From: Orobanche coerulescens | Lineage: Eukaryota > Streptophyta > Magnoliopsida > Lamiales > Orobanchaceae | Length of the DNA: 64,000 bases | Direction: 5' to 3' | Assembly (NCBI GenBank): GCA_033398695.1 | Contig: CM065803.1 | Location: 101,482,001-101,546,000 of the forward strand | Shown here: in pieces, positions 23,560-33,899 of the stretch | How the letters are laid out: the number at the start of each line of letters is the position of its first letter | Numbering within the stretch: position 1 is the first letter of the stretch | Program-made: the position numbers and the translations under genes | The notes under the pieces: model-generated | Seen by the model: the letters and a program-made list of their open reading frames with translations, nothing else | What the model was told of the DNA's origin: nothing | The model's database searches: none

Positions 23560-24111
23560 CTACTGAATCTCTGGCTTCATCCGCATATCGAAATGAAAAA
23601 TCTTTTCGCTCCGCTCACCCAAGTGTCGCACACAAGTCAGCTGATGGTTAAAAGTTTTGATTACATCTATCACAGATGCTTCCGAACTCTGTGGTGAGAA
23701 AAAGTCTCGGATCTTTGCCTCTCTAACTGGACGAGGACAATACTGTGCTTCCATCATTAGTTTGAATTCTGTCCAATCCGCATTATGGTTCTCGGGTCGA
23801 ATAGCTTCCCACCAATCAAAGGCCTCCCCAGTCAGAAAATACTGGGCAATGGGAACCTTCCGGTCCTTGGGACAGTTAAGACCCGTGAATATCTTCTCTA
23901 ACTCCTTATGCCAATGATCCCAAGTCAATGCCTCAGCAGATCCGTCAAATTTTGGCGGGTGCAATTTGACCACCTCAGCAAGCCATCTGTCTCCCCGGTT
24001 ATCCTCGTGGTGCTGCTGTCCCATCGCCGACTGCATGCGGTCGACTACCTGGGCGAACTGGTTAATCTGCGCCACCACCTGTTGAAGCACTGGTTTAGGG
24101 ATTTGCGTCAT
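23560..24111 (-). pseudogene. GypB1 gag, capsid part
   Basis: The capsid-type gag domain shows KLHPPKFDG, WDHWHKELEKIF, CPKDRKVPIAQYFL and EAQYCPRPVREAKI. A stop replaces Arg after MKPEIQ, where GypA1 reads RYMSGF. The true N-terminus is not the Met at 24111: the gag start lies at 33652-33654, on the far side of Ang-1. Confidence 0.88.
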
Positions 24112-24219
24112 CGTTTGCTGATCCTTGCTGCCCTCCAGAATGGGAATCAGTTCGACTAGCTGATAATTCTGGGGTAGTTGCGGAATCCTCCTATCTCATG
24201 TTACCCCGTCCGCGTCCAC
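24112..24219 (-). pseudogene. GypB1 gag, N-terminal remnant left of Ang-1
   Basis: The sequence continues gag toward its Arg-Gly start (minus strand CGTGGACGCGGACGGGGT) but has an in-frame TAG soon after. It ends with TCCAC (24215-24219), the target duplication of Ang-1, repeated at 33616-33620. Confidence 0.75.
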
Positions 24220-26087
24220 TGTTAGGTATATGCCCTCGAATGCCACTCAGGGGATGAGAGAGTAGGGGCATTGTACTTGTAATTATGGAATAAATAATAA
24301 AAAGGCAATTCGATTCATTCACTGTTTATTGTATTTCAATTGCATTCTTGACTTGGTAAACATTGAAGTGAAGTCCATGTAAATAAACTGAACATTCCAT
24401 TCTCATTATGGGATAAGAGAAAATGCACTGGATGTGTTTAAAGTTTATTTACGAAAATCGTTCGCAAGTCAATAAACTTAAATGGGCATTAAGTTTTAAT
24501 AAGACTTATATAACTGATGCTAGGACATGTGCACGTCTTAATAGCATAGTTATAAAGTATATTGGTGGGACCAGTATAGTCGAACGCGACTCATACTCGA
24601 TTCAGTCACACGGTATTCACTCTCAAAGAGTCGATGACGAATCAAAAGGTTGTGATAGTGTATGTGGACCTTTGACTTGAGGATTCAGTAGAAGATGTGC
24701 CTGTGACGTTTAGTTTTTCATTAGAGTAGTTAGACTCATTTGCTTAATTGCTGAGTCGACCTCGAAGTGCGAACTATACGGGCAGGTAGCAGTCTTTACT
24801 GTATGCCAAGAATGGATTTTATCTCCTGTTAGTGAGCAGGTGTATGTCCTATACGGTTAATGGCAAATAAGATCATGAGTCTTTGGCCAAAGCATTATGA
24901 TATAGTCGTATTAGATACACTATTAATCAGTCGGTCTTGATTTGCATTAACACATGTATAGAGTCTAGTCAATAGTAGGGTTTGACTTTACCGTGACCCG
25001 AAGACTTGACCGGGACATCTGATAAAGGGTCTATCCGTATATAGTATTCACGACATAATGGTTCTGGAATGATCCCTTCATTCGTTCTCGCCGGTTTACA
25101 AAGGCGCCCGCTAGTCGGGCTAAGTCGCCCGCACTCATCGTTCCTCCCAATGCCGGCCGAGACGGACCTACTGAGTCGCGCATCGAGCGTTGACGGATAA
25201 ATGTGAATTTATTATCTCTCTATAAATATTAGATATTGATATCTAATTATGATTTATTAGATAAATCAAAATAGCGGTATTATGAATTAAAATTAAGTTA
25301 CCGGGTGATTAATTTAATTCATAAATTATATTTCTTAGAGAAATATATTTGTATTTGATATTATTAATTAATTAGATTAATTAATTAATATAAATACATT
25401 GGTGATTAAACAGAGAGTATTTAACGGAGTCGTTTGATTTAACGTCCGCATACACGAGCCGAGTGACTCGGCTGCTTTTCTAGAAACTTCCACCATGGGC
25501 CGCCCTCCCTCTCCCCACATCACATGGAATCATTTCCATGCATGTGTATGTGTTAGTTGTTTTTTTGTTATTATGTGTTGACATTTTATCTCAATTATAT
25601 GATTTGTATTATATGTTTGAGATAATATAAAAACAACTACTACACACACACACACTTGCAAAAAGTGAGAACTTCTTGGCAAATTGGTGAGCTGTTGGCC
25701 GAGGGAATTAAGTGAGGAAGGGAGAGAATTTTTTTTTTCAATTTTCATCTTAGAGGTGAAAGGAATTCAAGAAAAAAATAGAGAGAAAATTCCTACGGTA
25801 ACTTCCTAGCCGTGTTCTTGGAGAACGAAGTTACGTCGAATTTTCCGAACAACTTCCGACGCGTGTGAAGTAGAGGCTTCGAATTTTCGGTGCTTGGAAC
25901 GAAGGGATTTCGTGTTCGGGACGGGATCGTGATCATCGTCTACACTTTACGAAGATTTATTTCAAAGGCTTCAAGGGTATGAATCTTTATCTTTGTATTT
26001 TTTTTGTATATACGTTACTTGATCGATCCTGTTTGGGATTCGTATTTATTTCCGCTGCGTATTTCGTTTTATTTTCTAATCCCAACA
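24220..26087 (+). repeat. Ang-1 5' LTR
   Basis: TG...CA ends (TGTTAGG, CCCAACA). It includes a hairpin AGCCGAGTGACTCGGCT (25457-25473), a CA run (about 25643-25653) and AT-rich tracts. It differs from the right LTR mainly in clustered small indels at about 25100-25200. Confidence 0.95.
25457..25473. repeat. Palindrome in Ang-1 LTR shared with GypB1 LTR
   Basis: AGCCGAGTGACTCGGCT is a perfect 17-bp palindrome around a central base. The right LTR has it at 32981-32997, extended by CG on each side. The core differs by one base from the central palindrome of the GypB1 LTR (18397-18413). Confidence 0.85.
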
Positions 26088-26089
26088 AA

Positions 26090-26101
26090 GGGTATCGGAG
26101 C
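26090..26101 (+). other. Primer binding site of Ang-1
   Basis: GGGTATCGGAGC is two changes from the standard initiator Met-tRNA site TGGTATCAGAGC and lies two bases after the LTR. Confidence 0.8.
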
Positions 26102-27811
26102 GAGGTCAACGTTTCCGTATATACGATTATGTGTGCATTTTGAATGCTTTTGGATGATGATTATGATTTAGAATCATGTTTGGAAGAATCGTAGATTTTA
26201 AATTGTTCGTTGTAGCATCACGTTTTTGGAAACGGGCCGAAAAACGAAGAAACGGTCGCCGGCGGGTGCCGGCAAAGATCACTGGCCGCTGCTTAGGTTG
26301 CCGAGCATGCTCGCCATGTCTCGCCGCAGTGCCGAGAGGCGGCCGATGCTCGCCGATCGGGACTCGGCCAGCCGCTAAGCTTGGCTCGGCCAGCCCTCGG
26401 GTTTTTGGCCCGATTTTGAATGGCATGGTCGGGCCTAAAACCGAATTATCCGGGACTCCTTTTTAAGTTTATATTTTGTTGTAATTATTTCCCAAAATTT
26501 AAATTGGATTTTAATTTGACTAAATTAATATTTGGAATATTTTTTTTAGTTAAGAGAAATAAATTAAACGAAAATATTATTTTGGCCGGATTACTTCGAA
26601 TGAATTTAAATGACGATTATTAGTATTAATTGGATTAATACTATTAAAATTGAATAGATTAATTTTATATTGATTGGATTAATATATTAATTGATTATTT
26701 AATTTAATGCCACCTTATATTAATTGGATTAATATAGTAGAAATTGAATAGATTAATTTATGGATTAATTAGATTAATTTATATTAAGATTAATTGTTTA
26801 ATTTCGTTGCCATTACATGTTGTATGGAATCCTTATGTGATGGTGATATAGCTTGTGGACTTAGTTTTTTGATTTGTTCGATTCGATTGGGTTGTAAAGG
26901 CCGTTTTGAGCCTATTTATATTTACTAGAAAAACTTGTATAGGATGCAATTTTTCAATGATGTAATTATTATTTTGGGTATGAAGAAGACCGAAGACAAC
27001 CGACCGAGAAGACGAAGAATCGAAGACTGTTTTTTTTTATTGGGTCATTCGCTTGGCCCAAGATTAGGAATTAGGTCCATGAGCTATATGTTGGTAGTAA
27101 CTAGGTTCTTGTTTTGCTTTTCATTTTGAATGATTGATAAACCAACAAACGCGCGTATAATTGAATTAATGTGCAAAGTGTAACATTAATCGCGAAATTC
27201 TCCCGACTACAAACAGACTAAGTTTGAAAAAGGTTACGAGGTTTCCTACCCTCCATCAAACTCGTAGAAAATTGATACCCGAGCTGGTGTGCTATGCTTC
27301 CGAGTTATCGGGGTAGTACATTTGGTAGAAGTTGAAAAATTCTTGAGTGCATTAGATGCCTTCGGTTGGTGATAAATTTCGCCCCTAGAAACCTGATAGG
27401 TTGCTGGGTGAGATTCAATAGTCAAACTGATAGACGTTGATGGTCAACAACTTAGATAGTCTGGATTGCCAAGAAACCTGATAGGTTGAGGGCATGAAGA
27501 CTAGGGGTAAAAGAAGATCAGATCATCCGTTAGACGGGTTGGTGTTAGACACCACTTTACAGAAATTAATTGGCAAGAAACCTGATAGGTTGCATCTTTT
27601 AAAATTTGTAAAGAACTTGATCACCACTAAGAAGTCGATCTAACCATGATTTCCGGATTATAACATGGGAGTGTATAATTCCGATAAAATTAGTGGGAGC
27701 CGAGACAAGAATTATACAAGCCCTTAAGTTCTATACTCGGACATAATTAAACAAGTCACTAATTTAATCATGTCTAAATCTTTGCAGAAAACGAAATTGA
27801 ATCTCTCTAAA
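26102..27811 (+). other. Ang-1 leader, 1.7 kb, non-coding
   Basis: No gene is seen. A GC-rich island at about 26230-26405 is full of short inverted pairs (GCCGAGCATGCTCGCC, and CTCGGCCAG twice, 22 bases apart). The rest is AT-rich, with ATTGGATTAAT repeats at about 26625-26790 and an ATT-rich tail. Four copies of AGAAACCTGATAGGTTG-like text occur between about 27386 and 27590. Ang-2 has a similar long leader. Confidence 0.7.
27386..27595 (+). repeat. Short dispersed repeat in Ang-1 leader
   Basis: AGAAACCTGATAGGTTG occurs at about 27388, 27470 and 27565 with small changes. CCTGATAGG is itself close to a palindrome. The spacing is irregular. Confidence 0.6.
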
Positions 27812-28656
27812 ATGACTAAAAACCCACTTGCAATACTACTTAAAAGAATCTTCTAACTGGCCCTAACTTTGTTGACTGGTTGCGGAATCTGATGATTGTA
27901 CTCAGGATGGAGTCTCTGGGATAAGTCTTGGAGGCGGACATTCCACCGACTCTAATCCGGACTAGGGGTAATCAGGAAGACATTGACGTCCATGAAAAAT
28001 GGGTCAAGGATGATGTGCTAGTCCGTGGTTTTATGATGGGCTCAATGACTAATGAGCTGCAGAGAGCGCACGAGAAAATGACTTCTGCTAGGCATATTCT
28101 CGCACACTTGACCGAACTTTATGGAGAGCACTGTAGGACTGCTAGATATGAGATATCAAAGCAGTTGTTCAGTGCTAGGATGAAAGAAGGGGAGAAAGTG
28201 GGAGACCACGTCCTCAAGATGATCTCTATGATTGAGAGGCTCGAGGTGCTCAACTTTAATATGGATTTATCCCTTCAAATTGATCTCATCCTTCAATCTC
28301 TACCTGACTCTTTCACGCAGTTTGTAATGAATTTCAACTGTAATGAAATTACATGCACATTAGCTGGGGTAATGAATAAACTGGTGACGGCGCAGTCTAA
28401 CATGAAGACTAAACCGAGAGAGGCTGCTCTTGTGATTTCTTCTAGGCCTAAGAGGTCCAAGAACAAGAAGAAAAAGACCTACGAGCAGTACAAACCCAAG
28501 AAAGGGGTGCAAAAAGGAAAGGGCAAGGCCCGAAAGGTTCAAAAGGTAGGCGGTCCAAAACCTACGGACAAATGCCTTGAATGCGGTGAGTTGGGCCACT
28601 GGCGAAGGACTTGTCCCAAGATTAATGGCGCATCAGTACGGAACTTTTGTTTTTGA
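27812..28656 (+). pseudogene. Ang-1 gag
   Basis: A broken start is visible: an ATG at 27812, then text that reads NFVDWLRNLMIVLR in a shifted frame. The open stretch from 27928 gives the copia gag domain (WVKDDVLVRGFMMGSMTNEL, YGEHCRTARYEISKQLF, GEKVGDHVLKMI, LPDSFTQFVMNFN). A Lys-rich linker and a CCHC knuckle, CLECGELGHWRRTC, follow near residue 217. It ends soon after, and the protease lies in another frame. The N-terminal frame breaks make a functional capsid unlikely. Confidence 0.87.
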
Positions 28657-29584
28657 AACTAATTGTTCCGCCATCAGATATTCTCGCTTCATGGATTCTC
28701 GGATTCGTGCCACTTCTCACATTTGTACTATGAATCGGGATCTGAACGGGCAAGTAGAAAACTTGAAGTCGGGAAATAATGATCACCGTTGGAAGCGGAC
28801 AAAGTGTCGAGGCAACCGATATTGGATCAATCCTTCCGGTTTAGAATCGGGTTTTATTTTGACATTAGATGAAGTACTTGTTTTGCCCAAGGGGCATAAA
28901 AACATTATATCCATTCCAGTCTTGGACCGGAAAGGATTTTGTTTCTTCATTGGCAATGGCAGTTGTAAAATTTATTTTCGAAATAAATTGGTTGGAACAG
29001 CTACATTGTTGAATGGTTTATATCATATGAACATGCAAAATAAAACAGCAGTGAACACTATAACTAGGAAACGTGGTAGGCAAGATACTAATCAAGCTCT
29101 TAAATGGCACCTTAGACTTGATCATGTTGGTCAGACCAAGGTTCATAAAATGGAAAAGGATGGACTTTTAAGTCCATTGGGTGTAGAACCCTATCCAACT
29201 TGTGAATCTTGCCTTAGAGGCAAAATGACTAAGTTCCCCTTCACAGGGACTTTTGAAAGGGCTGCCGATAAACTTGGATTGATGCATACCGATGTTTGTG
29301 GTGCTTTAGAAGTAGCCCGAGACGGATATCAATATTTCATAACGTTCACAGATGATCATACTAGGTATGGGATTGTGTACTTAATGAAACATAAATCTGA
29401 AGCCTTTGCTAAATTCAAAGAATTTAAGGCGCTAGTTGAAAAACAAACTGGATGTCATATCAAAGCACTTCGGTCGGACCGAGGTGGCGAATATATGAGC
29501 ACTGAGTTTGATGAGTTCCTTAAGGAACATGGAATAGTTTCACAATTCACGCCTCAGAACCCCACGGTTAAATGGTGTTTGTAA
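28577..29584 (+). pseudogene. Ang-1 protease and N-terminal integrase
   Basis: The protease region reads SRFMDSRIRATSHIC, so the Asp-Ser-Gly site has become Asp-Ser-Arg with extra residues. Integrase follows, with its HHCC finger (WHLRLDHVGQTKVH and CESCLRGKM), the first Asp in MHTDVCG and the second in LRSDRGGEYMS. The frame fails just before the catalytic Glu: the text after FTPQNP runs into a stop at 29582-29584, while the next frame continues RRNRTLL-like sequence. The real frame probably starts after gag, about 28640, rather than at the first Met. Confidence 0.87.
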
Positions 29585-29802
29585 AGGAGAAATCGGACTT
29601 TGTTGGACATGGTTCGCTCCATGTTAAATTACACCGATTTACCTATTTACTGTGGGGGTATGCCTTACTAACCGCCTATATCCTAAATAGATGTCCTTCC
29701 AAACTGTTCCTATCACTCCGCATGAGATGTGGAAGGGTAAGAAACCAAGCCTTAATCACATAAGGATTTGGGGATGTCCAAATTTATGTCAAAAAGGCTA
29801 AG
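29585..29802 (+). pseudogene. Ang-1 integrase C-terminal remnant
   Basis: Pieces of the integrase tail are spread over two frames: YALLTAYILNRCPSK at about 29660-29705, then RNQALITPL-like text and GCPNLCQKG-like text. At least two frame changes are needed to follow it. It links the integrase part to the RT part. Confidence 0.7.
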
Positions 29803-30633
29803 GTGGACAAACTGGAAGCGAGGTCCATAAAAAGACGTTTCATAGGATACCCAGAGGACTCGATGGGTTATCTATTCTACATGCCAGAAGGCCATAGGGT
29901 CGTTGTGGCATTACAAGCGCACTTCCTTGAGGATGAATTCATTCAGGAAGGTGGCTCGGGTAGAAATATCTCTTTGGAAGAGCATAATGAAACTCCTAAG
30001 GAGACATCTGATCAGGGATCAAGAACCGAACCTATTGTAACACAACCTCCACTTCGAAGTTCTGATAGGGTATCTCACTTACCTGAGAGGTATGGCTATA
30101 CACATGTCGAGGAACTGGGTCTCCACGACACACCTGATAGTAGTGAAAACGACCCTGTCACCTATGACCAATCGATAGTGGATGTAGACTCTGATAAATG
30201 GCAAGAAGCAATGGAAGCTGAGATAGACTCGATGCATACAAATCAGGTCTGGACTCTAGTAGATCTTCCAACTGGCATGAGGATTATTGGAAATAAATGG
30301 ATCTATAAGAAAAAGACTGATGGGGATGGCAAGGTTGATGCCTATAAGGCCAGGCTTGTGGCAAAGGGTTATACCCAAAGGGAAGGAATCGATTATCATG
30401 ATACCTTCTCGCCCGTAGCTATGATAAAGTCAATTCGCATGATGCTTGCCATTGCTGCCTATTATGATTATGAAATATGGCAAATGGATGTCAAAACGGC
30501 TTTTCTAAATGGATACCTCGAGGAGGAAATCTATATGGAACAGCCTAAAGGTTTTGTGTCCAAAGATAATATTCATAAAGTGTGTAAGCTGCAAGGAGCC
30601 ATTTATGGTCTGAAGCAAGCTTCTCGAAGTTGA
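29803..30633 (+). pseudogene. Ang-1 RT, N-terminal part
   Basis: It opens with the integrase-RT linker (KLEARSIKRRFIGYPEDSMG, SLEEHNETPKE). RT follows with NKWIYKKKTDGDGKVDAYK, ARLVAKGYTQREGIDYHDTF and IWQMDVKTAFLNGYLEEEIY, then IYGLKQASRS. It ends in TGA where the family has Trp (RSWNL in Ang-2). A single G-to-A change explains this. Confidence 0.9.
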
Positions 30634-31022
30634 AACCTTCGATTTGACGAAGCAGTTAAGGACTTGACTTCGAACAAAATGAGGAGGAACAGTGTGTTTA
30701 CAAAAAGATCAGTGGGAGCAACATTGCGTTCTTAGTACTATATGTAGATGATATTCTACTTATAGGAAATAACATAGCAATGCTCAGCACTGTGAAAGCT
30801 TGGCTTTCTAAAACGTTCTCCAAGAAAGACTTGGGAGAAGCTTCCTATATTCTAGGGATCCGTCTTTACAAAGATAGACCGCGAAGAATGATAGGACTTT
30901 CCCAAGCCCTTTATATCGATAAAATCCTGAGAAGATTCAAGATGGATGAATCTAAAAGAGGGTTCCTTCCCATGCGACATGGAATTCATCTCACCACGAA
31001 AATGTGTCCTCAAAGTGAGTAA
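30634..31022 (+). pseudogene. Ang-1 RT, active-site and thumb part
   Basis: After the TGA a frame change occurs near 30660. The RT active site LYVDDILL is readable at about 30737-30760, and the frame from 30780 gives VKAWLSKTFSKKDLGEASYI and LGIRLYKDRPRRMIG. It ends in TAA (31020-31022) after CPQSE, where Ang-2 reads EEPRKE. Confidence 0.85.
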
Positions 31023-31034
31023 GACAAGAGAGAG

Positions 31035-31724
31035 ATGAGTAAGGTACCCTATGCCTCGGTAGTGGGTAGCCTCATGTACGCTATGTTGTGTACGAGACCA
31101 GACTTAGCCTACGCTGTGAGTATGGTAAGTCGATTTCAAGCAAACCCGGGAAGGGAACATTGGACTGCCGTAAAGAACATTCTTAAGTACTTAAGAAGAA
31201 CTAGAGATTTAGTTCTTACTTATGGTGGTGGAGAACTGAAGGTGATTGGATTCACCGATTCTGATTTTCAAGGAGACAATGGCGACTCTAAGTCGACATC
31301 TGGGTATTTATTTACTCTCAATGGAGGAGCAGTATCTTGGAGAAGCTCCAAGCAAACCGCTACTGCAGATTCCACCTGCCAAGCAGAGTATCAAGCTGCC
31401 TCAGAGGCTAGCAAAGAAGCATTTTGGATGCATAAGTTTATACAAGAACTTCAAGTGGTGCCTAACGCGGAGTTGCCTATATCACTATTCTGTGATAATG
31501 ATGGAGCTGTCGCCCAAGCCAAGGAGCCGAGGGCTCACCACAACACCAAGCATATAGAGAGAAAGTACCACATCGTTCGAGAGATGGTGGAAAAAGGATA
31601 TGTTTCATTGGAAAGAGTAGACTCAGAAGACAATGTCTCGACCACGACTAAGCCATTATCTCAGGCCGTCTTGGAAAGACATCTGAAGAACATGGGTATT
31701 GGATATCATGATGTGTGGCATTGA
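31035..31724 (+). pseudogene. Ang-1 RT end and RNase H
   Basis: The frame reads VPYASVVGSLMYAMLCTRPD, then RNase H with GFTDSDFQGD, DSTCQAEYQAA, LFCDNDGAVAQAKEP and HIERKYHIVRE. The end has TTTKPLSQ where the family has ADPLTKPL. It stops 15 bases before the polypurine tract, as is usual for copia pol. Catalytic acidic residues of RNase H are present. Confidence 0.88.
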
Positions 31725-31728
31725 GTGC

Positions 31729-31739
31729 AAGTGGGAGAT
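31729..31739 (+). other. Polypurine tract of Ang-1
   Basis: AAGTGGGAGAT lies directly before the 3' LTR start TGTTAGG. Ang-2 has the same tract. Confidence 0.88.
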
Positions 31740-33615
31740 TGTTAGGAATATGCCCTCGAATGCCACTCAGGGGATGAGAGAGTAGGGGCATTGTACTTGT
31801 AATTATGGAATAAATAATAAAAAGGCAATTCGATTCATTCACTGTTTATTGTATTTCAATTGCATTCTTGACTTGGTAAACATTGAAGTGAAGTCCATGT
31901 AAATAAACTGAACATTCCATTCTCATTATGGGATAAGAGAAAATGCACTGGAAGTGTTTAAAGTTTATTTACGAAAATCGTTCGCAAGTCAATAAACTTA
32001 AATGGGCATTAAGTTTTAATAAGACTTATATAACTGATGCTAGGATGTGTGCACGTCTTGATAGCATAGTTATAAAGTATATTGGTGGGACCAGTTTACT
32101 CGAACACGACTCATACTCGATTCAGTCACACGGTATTCACTCTCGAAGAGTCGATGACGAATCAAAAGGTTGTGATAGTGTATGTGGACCTTTGACTTGA
32201 GGATTCAGTAGAAGATGTGTCTGTGACGTTTAGTTTGTCATTAGAGTAGTTAGACTCATTTGCTTAATTGCTGAGTCGACCTCGAAGTGCGAACTATACG
32301 GGCAGGTAGCAGTCTTTACTGTATGCCAAGAAAGGATTTTATCTCCTGTTAGTGAGCAGGCGTATGTCCTATACGGTTAATGGCAAATAAGATCATGAGT
32401 CTTTGGCCAAAGCATTATGATATAGTCGTATTAGATACACTATTAATCAGTCGGTCTTGATTTGCATTAACACATGTATAGAGTCTAGTCAATAGTAGGG
32501 TTTGACTTTACCGTGACCCGAAGACTTGACCGGGACATCTGATAAAGGGTCTATACGTATATAGTATTCACGACATAATGGTTCTGGAATGATCCCTTCA
32601 TTCGTTCTCACTGGGTTTACAAATGCGGCCCGCTAGTCGGCTAAGTCCGCCCGCACTCATTAGGGTTCCTCCCAATGCCTACCGAGACGGACCTACGAGT
32701 CGCGCATCAGAGCGTTGATGGATAAATGTGAATTTATTATCTCTCTATAAATATTAGATATTGGATATCTAATTATGATTTATTAGATAAATCAAAATAG
32801 CGGTCTTATGAATTAAAATTAAGTTACCAGGTGATTAATTTAATTCATAAATTATATTTCTTAGAGAAATATATTTGTATTTGATATTATTAATTAATTA
32901 GATTAATTAATTAATATAAATACATTGGTGATTAAACAGAGTGTATTTAACGGAGTCGTTTGACGAACGTCCGGTACACGAGCCGAGTGACTCGGCTCGT
33001 TTTCTAGGAAACTTCCACCATGGGCCGCCCTCCCTCTCCCCACATCACATGGAATCATTTCCATGCACGTGTATGTGTTAGTTGTTTTTTTGTTATTATG
33101 TGTTGACATTTTATCTCAATTATATGATTTGTATTATATGTTTGAGATAATATAAAAACAACTACTACACACACACACACTTGCAAAAAGTGAGAACTTC
33201 TTGGCAAATTGGTGAGCTGCTGGCCGAGAGAATTAAGTGAGGAAGGGAGAGAAATTTTTTTTTCAATTTTCATCTTAGAGGTGAAAGGAATTCAAGAAAA
33301 AAATAGAGAGAAAATTCCTACGGTAACTTCCTAGCCGTGTTCTTGGAGAACGAAGTTACGTCGAATTTTCCGGGCAACTTCCGACGCGTGTGAAGTAGAG
33401 GCTTCGAATTTTCGGTGCTTGGAACGAAGGGATTTCGTGTTCGGGACGGGATCGTGATCATCGTCTACACTTTACGAAGATTTATTTCAAAGGCTTCAAG
33501 GGTATGAATCTTTATCTTTGTATTTTTTTTTTGTATATACGTTACTTGATCGATCCTGTTTGGGATTCGTATTTATTTCCGCTGCGTATTTCATTTTATT
33601 TTCGGAATCCCAACA
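31740..33615 (+). repeat. Ang-1 3' LTR
   Basis: 1876 bp, starting TGTTAGGAATATGCCC and ending CCCAACA, then TCCAC. It contains the 21-bp hairpin at 32979-32999. Most of its length is nearly identical to the left LTR. Confidence 0.95.
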
Positions 33616-33620
33616 TCCAC

Positions 33621-33654
33621 GACCGCGTCCGCGTCCATGTCCTCCTCTCAACAT
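33621..33654 (-). pseudogene. GypB1 gag start, right of Ang-1
   Basis: The minus strand begins ATGTTGAGAGGAGGACATGG and gives MLRGGHGRGRGR, the same start as in the other gypsy copies. It is cut off by the Ang-1 insertion after twelve codons, and gag resumes at 24214. Confidence 0.85.
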
Positions 33655-33655
33655 A

Positions 33656-33766
33656 CTGTAAACACAATTCCTCAATATCCAGGGCAAAGTTTACGAAAGA
33701 AAGCCCGTCAATACTCACAAAACAGTAATTAAGTAAAACGGTAGTATAAGAGATTAGGAGACTTAC
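33656..33766 (-). other. Predicted leader intron of GypB1
   Basis: On the minus strand GTAAGT (plus 33761-33766) opens a 111-nt stretch that ends TGTTTACAG, one base before the gag ATG. The interior differs from the GypA intron, while the ends and position are kept. Confidence 0.5.
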
Positions 33767-33882
33767 AACCACGGTCCACATAACGACTTTTGGCTGAACA
33801 GTGATGTTACGAACGACTCGTAAATCAATAACGTAAACAGACCCAACTTATAACCCGACTGCCAAGATATCCATAAATCTTA

Positions 33883-33894
33883 GTTCCGATACCA
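33883..33894 (-). other. Primer binding site of GypB1
   Basis: The minus strand reads TGGTATCGGAAC, five bases after the 5' LTR. It is an initiator Met-tRNA type site with changes near its end. Confidence 0.85.
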
Positions 33895-33899
33895 TATTC

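Larger units (their letters stand above)
24220..33615 (+). mobile_element. Ang-1: Ty1/copia element, Angela-like
   Basis: A complete 9396-bp insertion with the TCCAC target duplication and LTRs of 1868 and 1876 bp. Copia order (protease, integrase, RT, RNase H) is visible. The LTR start TGTTAGGTATATGCCCTCGA recalls the Angela/BARE LTR start as I remember it, and the LTR length fits that lineage; the lineage call is moderate. The coding region has several stops and frameshifts. Confidence 0.93.

Noticed and set aside
24423..24680. An 85-codon frame present in both Ang-1 LTRs (also 31943-32200)
   Set aside because: It is conserved only because the two LTRs are copies of each other. The composition is not protein-like, and Ang-2 lacks it.
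26625..26790. Possible satellite in the Ang-1 leader (ATTGGATTAATAT repeats)
   Set aside because: The units are few, irregular and of low complexity. There is no array long enough to call a satellite.
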